64,000 nucleotides of DNA from JANNVK01 sp031430435 (lineage in GTDB: Bacteria; Acidobacteriota; Blastocatellia; Pyrinomonadales; Pyrinomonadaceae): positions 1 through 64,000 of the forward strand of contig JANPBM010000110.1 of NCBI GenBank assembly GCA_031430435.1, in the 5' to 3' direction. A program made the position numbers and the translations under genes. Position 1 is the first letter of the stretch; each line of letters opens with the position of its first letter. Shown piece by piece: positions 27,439 to 36,312 of the stretch. The notes beneath the pieces were generated by a model. That model was not told where the DNA came from, did no database searches, and saw only the letters and a list, made by a program, of their open reading frames with translations.

Positions 27439-27831
27439 CTACATCTTGAAAATATCGCTGTAATCTTTGATAAGCGCTTGTAATTTGTCCATTTTAGGTT
27501 TGTCTGCGGCAAGTTTCATCAAGTTTTTAGTCGCTGAACCACTTAGTGCCGACATATTTTTTGTCGCGCTATCGGTCATTTTCTTTTGCATATCATCGCT
27601 CACTTGAAAACCGCGAGCAGTTTTAACACTCTCCCATTTTGTTTTCAAACTGTCTTTTTTGGCATCAAAAGCGGATTTTGCTCCATCAATATCGCCTTCG
27701 TCGATTTTCTTGACCATCTCGTTTGTAACGACTTCCCAATCAGTTAAAAACGACGTGATTTCGCCGTCTTTGCTGCATCCGATCAATGCCGCACAAAGTA
27801 TCAGCGTCAAAAATAATGTAATCTTTTTCAT
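27439..27831 (-). CDS. Small hypothetical lipoprotein
   Basis: Start ATG 27831, set by GGAG 9 nt upstream; the open frame extends to 27933 without support. The signal sequence MKKITLFLTLILCAALIGC ends in lipobox LIGC with lipidated Cys19. The mature part (about 110 residues) is helical and Lys/Asp-rich (EVVTNEMVKKIDEGDIDGAKSAF; DKLQALIKDYSDIF), resembling a small four-helix bundle. No family recognised. It faces away from the divergent rhodanese gene, 93 nt between starts. Confidence 0.75.
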   Translation of the reverse strand: MKKITLFLTLILCAALIGCSKDGEITSFLTDWEVVTNEMVKKIDEGDIDGAKSAFDAKKDSLKTKWESVKTARGFQVSDDMQKKMTDSATKNMSALSGSATKNLMKLAADKPKMDKLQALIKDYSDIFKM

Positions 27832-27924
27832 TTTAAGTTTCTCCTCGGTTGATTTTTTTATTTGTAAAACTTTTAATAGTAAAGAACGAATACAATCAAA
27901 GTTTTTGCAGGTAATATAAAAAAT

Positions 27925-28275
27925 ATGATCCATTCAACGGAATTTTTGGAAATAGTAAACGATGCAAAGTCTCGTGTACGCGAGGTTTCGGTTGATGAAA
28001 CACTTGAGCGAATGAAAGAGAATGCGGTTTTAATCGACGTTCGTGAAGATAACGAATTTGACGCGGGACACGCGAAAGACGCAATTCATTTGGGACGCGG
28101 AATTATCGAACGCGATATTGTCGAGAAATTTCCCGATAAAAATATCGAACTGATTTTATATTGCGGCGGCGGATTTCGTTCTGCGCTTGCGGCTGATATG
28201 TTGCAAAAAATGGGTTATAAAAATGTCTTTTCGATGATTGACGGCTGGAAAGCGTGGTGCGAAAAGCACAATTAA
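27925..28275 (+). CDS. Rhodanese-like sulfurtransferase
   Basis: A single rhodanese domain of 116 residues. The active loop CGGGFRSA places the sulfur-carrying C80 at the start of a six-residue loop ending in Arg, typical of sulfurtransferases. Other motifs are AVLIDVREDNEFDAGHAKDAIHLGRG and VFSMIDGWKAW. It may move sulfane sulfur in the cytoplasm; partner unknown. No Shine-Dalgarno is present: TAATAT at 27912-27917 ends 7 nt before the ATG, which predicts a leaderless mRNA. Confidence 0.88.
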   Translation: MIHSTEFLEIVNDAKSRVREVSVDETLERMKENAVLIDVREDNEFDAGHAKDAIHLGRGIIERDIVEKFPDKNIELILYCGGGFRSALAADMLQKMGYKNVFSMIDGWKAWCEKHN

Positions 28276-28282
28276 GAATTAC

Positions 28283-28337
28283 GAATTAAAAATTAAGAAT
28301 GAAGACTAAGTCCGCTGACAATTCTTAATTTTTAATT
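28283..28337. repeat. AT-rich inverted repeat between convergent genes
   Basis: AATTAAAAATTAAGAAT (28284-28300) faces ATTCTTAATTTTTAATT (28321-28337), perfect over 17 bp with a 20-nt loop. It belongs to the TTCTTAATT word family also seen at 6561-6590 and 15740-15770. It may act as a two-way terminator for the rhodanese and phosphatase genes; the right arm overlaps the stop of the phosphatase gene. Confidence 0.55.
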
Positions 28338-28984
28338 TGACTAAAAGCGTCGTTACCCGAAATATCGCGAAGATGGCGAGTATCGTTGATTGAAAGAACG
28401 CGGATATTGTTATTTTCACGGAATTCAAATTTATTTATTCCGCAATTTGAAGTAATCAGCCACGGCGTGTGAGTCGTATTTTCGTTGATGGCGCCGAGAA
28501 TTTTCAGCGTCATAAAACAAATTGTTCCCGTGTGGGCAAAAATTGCGATGCGTCCGCCGAGATGTTTGGCGAGAATTTCGTCCAATGCTTTGGTTGTGCG
28601 TTTCAGCAGTTGCGCGTAACTTTCGCCGTTGGTGATAACGTGATGAATGTCGCGGTAAATCAGGGCTTCGTAATCTGCGGGAAACTCTTTCTCGGCTTCG
28701 TTAAAAGTCAATCCTTCCAATACTCCGACGCTTCGTTCACGAAACGCGGGAGTCGTTTCAACATCTAAACTGGACAAATGCGCAAGCGGTTCGGCGGTCT
28801 GTACGGCACGGCGTAAATCACTCGAATAAATCGCCGTAAACCGTTCTTTTTTCAAGGCTTCGGCGGTAATTCGGGCTTGCGATTGTCCGAGCAAAGAGAG
28901 CGGAGTCGGCGTGTGTCCGCCGAAGCGACCTTCCGAATTTCCGACCGATTGCCCGTGTCTGATTAAGTAAAGTTTTGTCAGCAT
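28325..28984 (-). CDS. Histidine phosphatase family protein (phosphoglycerate mutase-like)
   Basis: Has the RHG motif LYLIRHGQSVGN with phospho-His10, the second Arg in YSSDLRRAVQTAEPL, E in RERSVGVLEG, and a late His in IAIFAHTGTICFM. The family includes cofactor-dependent mutases, CobC-like alpha-ribazole phosphatases and broad phosphatases; the specific substrate cannot be assigned. Its ATG immediately follows the prfA stop, so it is translationally coupled to prfA. Confidence 0.85.
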   Translation of the reverse strand: MLTKLYLIRHGQSVGNSEGRFGGHTPTPLSLLGQSQARITAEALKKERFTAIYSSDLRRAVQTAEPLAHLSSLDVETTPAFRERSVGVLEGLTFNEAEKEFPADYEALIYRDIHHVITNGESYAQLLKRTTKALDEILAKHLGGRIAIFAHTGTICFMTLKILGAINENTTHTPWLITSNCGINKFEFRENNNIRVLSINDTRHLRDISGNDAFSQIKN

Positions 28985-30061
28985 TTACGCCGTTGCCGTT
29001 TCCGCTTTTAATTTTTCTGCCTGAAAGTGCGTAACCACATTATCCAAAATTTCGTCGATATATCCTGTCATAAACAGTTCAAGCTGATAAATCGTCAGCC
29101 CGATTCGGTGATCGGAAACACGATTTTCTTTGAAGTTATACGTCCGAATTTTTTCGCTGCGGTCACCGCTGCCGACTTGCGATTTGCGATCTGAGGCTTG
29201 CGCGTCATGAACTTTTCGCTCCTCGATTTCCTGCAATCTCGCCCGCAAAACACGCATCGCTTTTTCACGATTTTTGATTTGCGACTTTTCGTCTTGCATC
29301 GAAACAACCAAACCGCTCGGCAAATGTGTCAAACGAACTGCCGATTTTGTTGTATTTACCGATTGTCCGCCCGGACCGCTGGAGCAAAATGTGTCGATTT
29401 TCAAATCATTTTGGTTAATTTGCACGTCAACTTCTTCGGCTTCGGGCAAAACCGCCACCGTGATTGCCGACGTATGAACACGACCTTGCGTTTCAGTCGC
29501 GGGAACACGCTGAACGCGGTGAACGCCCGATTCGTAACGCATTTTGGAATAAACGCTGTCGCCTTCAATCACGGCAGTTGCGTCTTTGATACCGCCAACG
29601 CCTGTGTCGGTGATCTCCAAAATCTCCATCTTCCAGTTTTGACGTTCGGCGTAACGTGCGTACATACGAAGGATTTCAGCGGCAAAAAGTGTCGCTTCGT
29701 CGCCGCCTGTTCCCGCCCGAATTTCGAGAATTACGTTCTTTTCATCGTTCGGGTCTTTCGGCAACAGCAAAACTTTTAAGGCTTCTTCGGCAACCGGCAA
29801 TTTCTCTTCAATTTCGCCGACTTCCGCCCACGCCATTTCCTTCATTTCATCGTCGTCGGTCGTTTCCGCAATTTCTTTCGCCTCCGCGAGAGCTTCTTGC
29901 ATCTTTTTGACTTCACGATATTTACCGACAATTTCGCCCAGCGTCCGATGTTGTTTCATCGTTTTTGCATACACTTTCATATCCGACATAATTTCGGGCG
30001 ACGAAATTTGCTCGGTTATTTCTTCGTAATTTTTTTCGATTTGGTCTAATTTTTCAAACAT
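28985..30061 (-). CDS. prfA: Peptide chain release factor 1
   Basis: Decodes UAA/UAG and triggers peptide release. The PxT codon-recognition motif is PAT at 187-189 (HRVQRVPATETQGR), and the peptidyl-hydrolysis loop is GGQ at 231-233 (SSGPGGQSVNTT). N-terminal helical domain and C-terminal tail are complete at 358 residues. It starts one nucleotide after the stop of the restriction endonuclease gene and has no clear ribosome site of its own, so its translation probably depends on the inserted restriction-modification genes upstream. This is unusual for an essential gene. Confidence 0.96.
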   Translation of the reverse strand: MFEKLDQIEKNYEEITEQISSPEIMSDMKVYAKTMKQHRTLGEIVGKYREVKKMQEALAEAKEIAETTDDDEMKEMAWAEVGEIEEKLPVAEEALKVLLLPKDPNDEKNVILEIRAGTGGDEATLFAAEILRMYARYAERQNWKMEILEITDTGVGGIKDATAVIEGDSVYSKMRYESGVHRVQRVPATETQGRVHTSAITVAVLPEAEEVDVQINQNDLKIDTFCSSGPGGQSVNTTKSAVRLTHLPSGLVVSMQDEKSQIKNREKAMRVLRARLQEIEERKVHDAQASDRKSQVGSGDRSEKIRTYNFKENRVSDHRIGLTIYQLELFMTGYIDEILDNVVTHFQAEKLKAETATA

Positions 30062-30062
30062 T

Positions 30063-31163
30063 TTATTTATAGCTTTCTAAAATTTCCGCCCATTTTACAA
30101 GGTGAAAATTCTTAATTTCGGTTGAACTTTTCGCATCAGTTACCAGATTCTTTGTGTAGGTTTCGATAAAAAAACTGTAATCGTCAACGAACCGTAAATA
30201 ATACTTAATTGTTGCAATAATTCCGTTTGCAATTATGTCAACATTTTTTTCCTGTTTGATATTTGCAATATATTCAACTACCGATTTTTCACTTTCCAAA
30301 TCGGTAAAACAATTCGGAAAGGTTGTTAAAACGTAATAACGATTGATTTTTACAGTTTGAGTTTTCTTAACAACATCAAAAATCAACAATCTATCAATCG
30401 GAATATTATGTTTTATTTCAATGATTTCAAACGGTTTATCGTCTGCATCATAAATTTCAATATCACCGAAACCGTGTTTGTCCGATGACGTGTGAACTTG
30501 AAGCGGCAAAAGTTTTTTGTTCTTGAATCGCTCAAATTTCGGCAGTAAAATTTCGTAAATTGAATAAATTGCGACAACAGGCAAACGCGAACTTTGTTTG
30601 ATTACAAAATATTTTTGCAGCATTTCAACAATCGAATTTATATTTACGACTTTTGTTTTCTGCGTGTTCACAATTCCAAAAATCGCTTCGTCCGCTTTTG
30701 ATAACTCGATTAACTTTGCAAAAAGATAAACTAAAATCTCATTTGGATTTTGTTGTTTAACCTCAATCATTTCAAAGATATTCAAGAAACTTTCGCGTCT
30801 CTTTTTACCGCGAATTGTGATTTTATCAAAATTATTTTTTTCCCATTTATGAGCTACCAGAGACCTTGTTAAAAATGCACTTTCTTTATTTGCATATTTT
30901 GGAAATCGTTGTTTGAAAAACGGTGAGACGAATTTTTTGTCTAAGTCTCTTGCTGAATACCCACCTGTAAAATTTACTGTGGGTAATCTACTATCTTGTT
31001 CAGGACTAATAATTTTTTTCAATAAACTCGTTGTAATTGCTGTAATTACTGATTTATTACCATCAATTTTTTCTATCAAATAATCAACATCGGCAAAACT
31101 TTTCGATTGTGTATTTGCCTGAGCCTTATTGTACGCTTTTTCTAAAATTTCAAATTCTTTCAT
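30063..31163 (-). CDS. Putative type II restriction endonuclease
   Basis: The gene overlaps the DNA methyltransferase start region by 4 nt (ATGA), the classic layout of a restriction-modification pair. A PD-(D/E)xK-like site is visible around residues 240-260: GFGDIEIYDADDKPFEIIEIKH, with acidic residues in the first strand and E-x-K in the second. The rest is helical with no other recognised domain. 366 residues is reasonable for type II enzymes. The family (SacI-like is one possibility) and target are not certain. Together with the methylase it would restrict unmodified DNA. Confidence 0.72.
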   Translation of the reverse strand: MKEFEILEKAYNKAQANTQSKSFADVDYLIEKIDGNKSVITAITTSLLKKIISPEQDSRLPTVNFTGGYSARDLDKKFVSPFFKQRFPKYANKESAFLTRSLVAHKWEKNNFDKITIRGKKRRESFLNIFEMIEVKQQNPNEILVYLFAKLIELSKADEAIFGIVNTQKTKVVNINSIVEMLQKYFVIKQSSRLPVVAIYSIYEILLPKFERFKNKKLLPLQVHTSSDKHGFGDIEIYDADDKPFEIIEIKHNIPIDRLLIFDVVKKTQTVKINRYYVLTTFPNCFTDLESEKSVVEYIANIKQEKNVDIIANGIIATIKYYLRFVDDYSFFIETYTKNLVTDAKSSTEIKNFHLVKWAEILESYK

Positions 31164-32209
31164 ACAAAAAGTTCGGGTTGAAAAATGTTTTCCGTCAGTC
31201 TTTCGTTTATCAGTTCAACATATTCAGGGTTTATTTCAATACCTAAATAGTGTCTGTCCAACGCTTTAGCAACAATACAAGTCGTTCCGCTGCCGCAAAA
31301 CGGGTCAAGCACAAGGTCGCCGTTTTTGCTCAAAAGTTTAATCAATTCTTGGACAATATAACTCGGATAAACTGCCGGATGTTTATTGTCTTTCGTGATT
31401 TCAACCGGACTTTCAATAATGTCTTTCTTCATTCGATTGCCCAAAATGCGGATAATCGTAAACCCGTTGTTGCGAATTTGGTTATTGCGTCCGCCTTCTT
31501 GTCCGCCGTAGGCAAGTTTGTGCAAACCGCGAATTTTCATCCGAAAACCGACAATTTCGCCGGCGTGAATTTCTTTGATAACTTGATTCAGCGATGTTTT
31601 GGCATCAGCTTTTTCAGTCTCGCTCAAATCTGCATTTTCAATTAACTCAAAATACTTTTTGCCTAAATTCTCTGAAGGTTTACCTCTATTATTTTTATTG
31701 AGTGAATCTAAATGACTCAAATAATTCTCTAAATCAAATCGGTAATCTTTTGATTTAGCAAAAATAAAAAACGGCTCGGTCGCTTGAATCAATTTACGTT
31801 TTTCTTGTCGCGGCGTTGGGTTTAATTTTGCCCAAGTCAGTTGATTTATCAGCGAAACGTCAGTATTTTCAGACGCTTTTATCGCAAATTTGTAAGGCAA
31901 AAGCGATAGATTCCCGTTCAGATATTTGTCGCCTAAATTAAAAACAATCGTGCCCGTATGTTTTGTAACGCGAACGCATTCAATAAAAACTTCGAGTACA
32001 TTTTTCAAATAATCTGCTTCATTTTTTTCGTTACCGATGCCGAAAGCACCGTTTCCGTAATCTCTTTGTTGAAAATACGGCGGCGAAGTTATAATTAAAT
32101 CAATCGAACCGGCAGCGATTGTTTTTAATACCTGCAAACAATCGCCAAGCAAAATTTCATCTTGAAATTGTTTGGTTTTGGCAGTAGCTTGTGCAAGTTT
32201 TTCAAACAT
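31160..32209 (-). CDS. Site-specific DNA methyltransferase (N4-cytosine/N6-adenine type)
   Basis: Catalytic motif IV TSPPY at 41-45 (DLIITSPPYFQQRDYG) comes before the SAM-binding motif I FCGSGT at 304-309 (LDPFCGSGTTCIVAKAL). This is the beta-class order. TSPPY rather than DPPY hints at N4-cytosine methylation, but adenine cannot be excluded. A target-recognition region lies between (about 150-270). 349 residues. It is the modification partner of the overlapping endonuclease gene. Confidence 0.92.
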   Translation of the reverse strand: MFEKLAQATAKTKQFQDEILLGDCLQVLKTIAAGSIDLIITSPPYFQQRDYGNGAFGIGNEKNEADYLKNVLEVFIECVRVTKHTGTIVFNLGDKYLNGNLSLLPYKFAIKASENTDVSLINQLTWAKLNPTPRQEKRKLIQATEPFFIFAKSKDYRFDLENYLSHLDSLNKNNRGKPSENLGKKYFELIENADLSETEKADAKTSLNQVIKEIHAGEIVGFRMKIRGLHKLAYGGQEGGRNNQIRNNGFTIIRILGNRMKKDIIESPVEITKDNKHPAVYPSYIVQELIKLLSKNGDLVLDPFCGSGTTCIVAKALDRHYLGIEINPEYVELINERLTENIFQPELFV

Positions 32210-32218
32210 ATTTTAATA

Positions 32219-32797
32219 TTAAACTTCAAAAATTTCGCTCAATTTTACCCTGAAGTTCGGTAAAACGTCTTCGCCGTCAAGTTCGTCAGTTTCGCGTAAA
32301 ATGTTGATAACATTGCTTTGGCGATGAACTTGAATCATTTTTTGTTTTGGATAAACAATCCAAACTAATTTTGTTCCCGCCGCCAAATATTCATCAATTT
32401 TCTCTTGAATTTCAGCCGAAGTATTGCCCGGTGAAATGACTTCAATCGCTAAATCGGGAGCAACCGGAAAGAAGTTTTCGGGAATTCCGAATTCTTTTAT
32501 TTTCGCTTTTCCGACAAAAGAAATATCGACTCCGCGAACATTTCCTTCGCTTACAATAAAACCTGTTTCAGCCGCAAAAACTCTGCCAAGTTTATTTTCT
32601 CGGACAAAAGCCGAAATTCTAGTTTCCAATTCGTCCGTAATTGCTCCGTGTAAGGCACCTGTCGGCATATCTTGAAACATCTCCCCAACTTTTGAAACTA
32701 TTCTGCCGTTGACAAGTTCAAAACCGCCTGCAAATGGCGAATCGAAAAATTCATCAGCCGTCATTGTGCCGTTAAGTTTTTCCAAAATAGCACTCAT
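32219..32797 (-). CDS. Uma2 family (DUF820) endonuclease-like protein
   Basis: 192 residues with the Uma2 pattern: MTADEFFDSP, FELVNGRIV, RVFAAETGFIV, VRGVDISFVG, PDLAIEVISPGNT and KLVWIVYPKQKMIQVH. The acidic residues and E-V-x-S-P region form the PD-(D/E)xK-type core. These genes are abundant in cyanobacteria and acidobacteria; biological role is unclear. A good AGGAGAA precedes the start. Spacing is 9 nt from the upstream DUF1385 gene and 9 nt to the methyltransferase gene. Confidence 0.85.
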   Translation of the reverse strand: MSAILEKLNGTMTADEFFDSPFAGGFELVNGRIVSKVGEMFQDMPTGALHGAITDELETRISAFVRENKLGRVFAAETGFIVSEGNVRGVDISFVGKAKIKEFGIPENFFPVAPDLAIEVISPGNTSAEIQEKIDEYLAAGTKLVWIVYPKQKMIQVHRQSNVINILRETDELDGEDVLPNFRVKLSEIFEV

Positions 32798-32806
32798 AAA
32801 TTTCTC

Positions 32807-33919
32807 CTAAGTCGTTTGTGGTTCTAACTTTAACGATTCATTCAACGATACAATCGCTACCTCCAATTGGTCGTCATCAGGCTCTTGCGTGGTGATATTT
32901 TGCAACCAAATTCCGGGCAAAGTCATCATTTTGAAAACTGCCGAAGTTTCTTTTTTCGCGGCGTAGCGGATGACTTCATACGATAATCCCGCAACCAGCG
33001 GCATCAAAACAATTCGCACGAGTAAGTTGAAAATCATCACGTCAAATTTGATAACCGAAAATAAAATGATGGCGACAAGCATTACGACCATCAAAAATGA
33101 GGTGCCGCAACGCGGATGCAGACGAGTTTGCGGACGCGCGTTTTCGACCGACAATTCCAAACCTTTTTCCCAGTTAAAAACGGTTTTATGTTCGGCTCCG
33201 TGATATTGAAAAACTCGTTTAATATCCTTCAAAAACGACATCGAGAAAATCATTATCACAAAGAAAAGCATTCGTACTAAACCGTCGATCAAGTTAAACG
33301 CAATCCACGAATGCGGCTTAATTTCCCAAACGTATGCTTTGACAATTTGCCACCACGAAGCGTCTGCAACGACTGTCGGCGCGATTGCCCAATTCAACGC
33401 GATGAATAAAACATTCGTCAAAATAAGCGGTGCGACAATGAATAATAAAACATTAAAACCAAGTGCGAAGATAATCGAACCGATTGCTCCGGCGGCTTGT
33501 TTCGGATTGGCTTTTGCTTTTTCGGGCATCGTAATTTTGACGGGTGCTTTGGTAAAATTTCCGTCCAAAGTTCCGTCAGCCAATGCTTTTTCCGTTATGC
33601 CCGATTCTTGTTTCGCCAATTCTTCTTGGGCGTTTAAGCCTTCTTCGTAAATATTTGCCGAAAAATTTAACGCTTTCACGCCCAACGCCATTGACTGAAT
33701 AAGCGTTGCACCGCCGCGAAGAATAGGCAAATTTAACCATTTATGCGTATCGCTCCATTTCGGCAATTTTTCTGCCGTGTGAACAATCGTTCCGTCGTGT
33801 TTACGCACCGCAATCGCATACGCGGACGGCGTACGCATCATCACACCTTCGATAACGGCTTGTCCGCCGACAATCAAATCTCGCTCGATCGCCAGAAATA
33901 ATGATAAAAATGATTTCAT
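32807..33919 (-). CDS. DUF1385 membrane protein
   Basis: Signature GGQAVIEGVMMRTP near residue 20 and FQYHGAEHKTVFNWEKG followed by LHPRCGTSFLM, all typical of DUF1385. Several transmembrane helices (about 140-190, 210-240, 285-325). The family usually lies between rpmE and prfA and its role is unknown; a metal-dependent function is suspected from the conserved His/Glu/Cys. ATG 33919 with AAGGAC upstream is chosen over a 19-residue extension to 33976. Confidence 0.88.
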   Translation of the reverse strand: MKSFLSLFLAIERDLIVGGQAVIEGVMMRTPSAYAIAVRKHDGTIVHTAEKLPKWSDTHKWLNLPILRGGATLIQSMALGVKALNFSANIYEEGLNAQEELAKQESGITEKALADGTLDGNFTKAPVKITMPEKAKANPKQAAGAIGSIIFALGFNVLLFIVAPLILTNVLFIALNWAIAPTVVADASWWQIVKAYVWEIKPHSWIAFNLIDGLVRMLFFVIMIFSMSFLKDIKRVFQYHGAEHKTVFNWEKGLELSVENARPQTRLHPRCGTSFLMVVMLVAIILFSVIKFDVMIFNLLVRIVLMPLVAGLSYEVIRYAAKKETSAVFKMMTLPGIWLQNITTQEPDDDQLEVAIVSLNESLKLEPQTT

Positions 33920-34083
33920 ATAAATTTCGTCCTTTAGAAACAAATAAAAATAACGCCAAAAGTTTGTTTTTGGCAAGTTCGCTTTTATTTTACACTAATA
34001 GCGAACCGCGCGAAACAAATTTCGGCGTTATGATTTTAAGAGCTAATAATTGGTTGTAAACTTTCGCATTTTACAAACTAATT

Positions 34084-34287
34084 TTATCGGCGAGCGAAAC
34101 GTTTATTGAAACGATCCACACGACCTGCGGTGTCAATAAGTTTTTGCTTTCCAGTAAAAAACGGATGACATTCCGAGCAAATTTCTATCGGAAGGTCGCC
34201 TTTGTTGGTCGAGCGTGTTTTGAACGAGTTTCCGCAAATACAAGTTACGGTAATTTCTTGGTAATTCGGGTGAATTTCTGCTTTCAT
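34084..34287 (-). CDS. rpmE: 50S ribosomal protein L31, zinc-binding type
   Basis: 67 residues beginning MKAEIHPNY. Four Cys (C16, C18, C37, C40) form the zinc site of the C+ type of L31. AAGGAGAT before ATG 34287 sets the start; a 23-residue extension is rejected. It heads the operon rpmE-DUF1385-(uma2-M-R)-prfA. Confidence 0.96.
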   Translation of the reverse strand: MKAEIHPNYQEITVTCICGNSFKTRSTNKGDLPIEICSECHPFFTGKQKLIDTAGRVDRFNKRFARR

Positions 34288-34357
34288 GGTATCTCCTTTG
34301 TTGCACCGAAAATAAGTGCAATCAATCATATTACGGCTCAAACACGAAAAAGGCAAG

Positions 34358-34457
34358 TTTTAACACAGATGCACACCGATAAAAACCGGATAAAAGCAAG
34401 ATATTTTTTATTACCATTTCTTTTATCTTTTTCAATCCGTGTGCATCTGTGTTAAAA
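34358..34457. repeat. 23-bp inverted repeat upstream of rpmE
   Basis: Arms 34358-34380 and 34435-34457 (TTTTAACACAGATGCACAC...) are complementary with one mismatch, separated by 54 nt of AT-rich sequence. The word ACACAGATGCACAC is a common intergenic repeat word in unrelated bacteria. It may end enoyl-CoA hydratase-side or rpmE-side transcripts or be a remnant mobile palindrome. Confidence 0.6.
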
Positions 34458-34493
34458 ACGGGCTTCGGCTGACTTTGCAAGAACCGTATTTTA

Positions 34494-35276
34494 TTATTTC
34501 CCTTTGAAAACAGGCTTGCGTTTTTCTAAAAATGCGGCAACACCTTCAATTTTATCTTCGGTTGAAAAACAAATTGCGAATAAATCAACTTCGCGTTTTA
34601 AGCCTTCGTCAAGATTAGATTTTGCGGCGAGTTTTACCGCTTCTTTCGCTAACTGCAACGCAATCGGCGACTTTTCGGCAATTTTATTTGCAAGTTCCAA
34701 AGTCTTGGTTTCAAGTTCTTCAACCGCGTAAACGTGATTGACCAAACCTAAACTTAACGCGGTTTGTGCATCAATCATATCGCCCGAAAGTATCATTTCC
34801 ATTGACTTTCCTTCGCCGATTAACCGTGTCAGTCGTTGTGTTCCACCGCCGCCCGGAATTATTCCGAGGTTTATTTCAGGTTGACCGAATCGAGCTTTTT
34901 CGTTCGCAATGCGGATGTCGCAAGCGAGTGCGAGTTCGCAACCGCCGCCGAGACAAAAGCCGTTTATCATGGCAATAACAGGTTTCGGAAACGAATCGAG
35001 CGAATTAAAAAGCGTTTTTTCGTGAAAAGTGCTGCGTTGCGTAAAAGGTGTTTTTCCCGCAAATTCGCTGATGTCCGCACCTGCCACGAACGATTTTTCG
35101 CCCGCGCCTGTAATCACCAAAACACGAACTTCGTCGTCTTTTCGCAGTTCGTCCAACGCCGAAACACCTTCGATGTGAACTTTTGAACTCAAAGAATTCA
35201 GTTTATCGGGACGATTTATCGTTAAAATCGCCACATTTCCGCGCTTTTCAACCAAAATAGTTTCGTAATTCGACAT
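34494..35276 (-). CDS. Enoyl-CoA hydratase/isomerase family protein
   Basis: Crotonase-fold enzyme, 260 residues. CoA/oxyanion-hole segments FVAGADISEF and INGFCLGGGCELALACDIRIA, and the catalytic-Glu region FGQPEINLGIIPGGGGTQRL, are intact with both Glu candidates. It likely hydrates crotonyl-CoA-type thioesters in fatty acid or butyrate metabolism. It stands alone, so the exact substrate is open. Confidence 0.9.
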   Translation of the reverse strand: MSNYETILVEKRGNVAILTINRPDKLNSLSSKVHIEGVSALDELRKDDEVRVLVITGAGEKSFVAGADISEFAGKTPFTQRSTFHEKTLFNSLDSFPKPVIAMINGFCLGGGCELALACDIRIANEKARFGQPEINLGIIPGGGGTQRLTRLIGEGKSMEMILSGDMIDAQTALSLGLVNHVYAVEELETKTLELANKIAEKSPIALQLAKEAVKLAAKSNLDEGLKREVDLFAICFSTEDKIEGVAAFLEKRKPVFKGK

Positions 35277-35320
35277 AAAATTTATTGTTTAAGTGAGAAA
35301 AAATAAGGGCAATAATATAC

Positions 35321-35349
35321 TTGACTCACCTAAATTTATTTGATATACT
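35321..35349 (+). promoter_or_regulatory. Strong predicted promoter of the IS1595-type transposase, likely leaderless
   Basis: -35 TTGACT at 35321-35326, 17-nt spacer, -10 TATACT at 35344-35349. The ATG at 35356 starts 7 nt after the -10, which is the usual transcription start distance, so the mRNA should begin at or near the AUG. Confidence 0.6.
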
Positions 35350-35355
35350 TTCAGT

Positions 35356-36288
35356 ATGTTAAATGAAAATAACAACTTACCGAAAACATTACAAGAAGCA
35401 ATCAAGTTTTTTGCCGATGATTTAGCCTGCATTAACTTTGTTGCTTCGCTTCGTTGGTCTGACGGCATTGCAGTTTGTCCAAAATGCGAAAGCGATAAAA
35501 CATCTTTCCTTTCAACTCGCAAAATTTGGAAGTGTAAAACTTGTAAAAAACAATTCTCAATTAAAGTTGGCACAATCTTTGAAGATTCGCCAATTGGATT
35601 AGATAAATGGTTGATGGCAATATGGATGATAGCAAACTGCAAAAACGGCGTTAGTTCTTATGAAATTCATCGTGCAATTGGAATTACTCAAAAGTCCGCT
35701 TGGTTTATGCTTCACCGTATCAGATTAGCAATGCAAAACGGCTCATTTGATAAACTTTCGGGCAACGTAGAAGTTGACGAAACATTTATCGGCGGAAAAG
35801 CTAAGAATATGCACAAATCTAAACGCGAAGCAATTATCAAAGGTCGCGGTTCAATTGGCAAAACGGCTGTTATGGGTTTGCTCGAAAGAAAAGGTCGCGT
35901 CCGTGCCAAAGTCATCGAAAAGACCGACAAAGCAACCTTGCACAACGAAGTTAAAGAAAACGTAGAACAAGGCTCAAACCTGTTTACAGACGAATGGCGT
36001 TCATATCAAGGCTTGAATGATGATTACGTTCACGAAGTTATCAATCACAGTATCGAATATGTAAAAGGCAATGTTCACACAAACGGAATTGAAAACTTTT
36101 GGTCATTGCTGAAAAGAACAATCAAAGGAACTTATGTTTCGGTCGAACCTTTTCATCTTGGCAAATACATTGATGAACAAGTTTTCCGATACAACGAGAA
36201 GAAGATGACCGATAAAGACCGATTTATGCAAATGATTGGAAGCATTACAGGAAAACGATTGACTTATGCTGAGTTGATTGGCGGTTAA
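35356..36288 (+). CDS. IS1595 family transposase (ISXO2-like)
   Basis: N-terminal zinc ribbon with C41-x2-C44 and C60-x2-C63, a helix-turn-helix (YEIHRAIGITQKSAWFMLHRIR), then a DDE-type ISXO2 domain: D141 in EVDETFIGGK, a second Asp in LFTDEWRSYQG and the third position in NGIENFWSLLKR. 310 residues, full length and apparently intact. No convincing terminal inverted repeats or target duplication could be drawn; near the ends the words TTTAAGTGAGAAAA and GTTAAGTGAAAAG are in direct, not inverted, orientation. Neighbouring genes 36.3-38.0 kb look horizontally acquired. Confidence 0.88.
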   Translation: MLNENNNLPKTLQEAIKFFADDLACINFVASLRWSDGIAVCPKCESDKTSFLSTRKIWKCKTCKKQFSIKVGTIFEDSPIGLDKWLMAIWMIANCKNGVSSYEIHRAIGITQKSAWFMLHRIRLAMQNGSFDKLSGNVEVDETFIGGKAKNMHKSKREAIIKGRGSIGKTAVMGLLERKGRVRAKVIEKTDKATLHNEVKENVEQGSNLFTDEWRSYQGLNDDYVHEVINHSIEYVKGNVHTNGIENFWSLLKRTIKGTYVSVEPFHLGKYIDEQVFRYNEKKMTDKDRFMQMIGSITGKRLTYAELIGG

Positions 36289-36312
36289 GTGAAAAGAGGG
36301 AGGAAGAAGTGA

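Noticed and set aside
35281..36312. Terminal inverted repeats for the IS1595-type element
   Set aside because: The similar TTAAGTGA words at both ends are in direct orientation, and no target duplication is visible.
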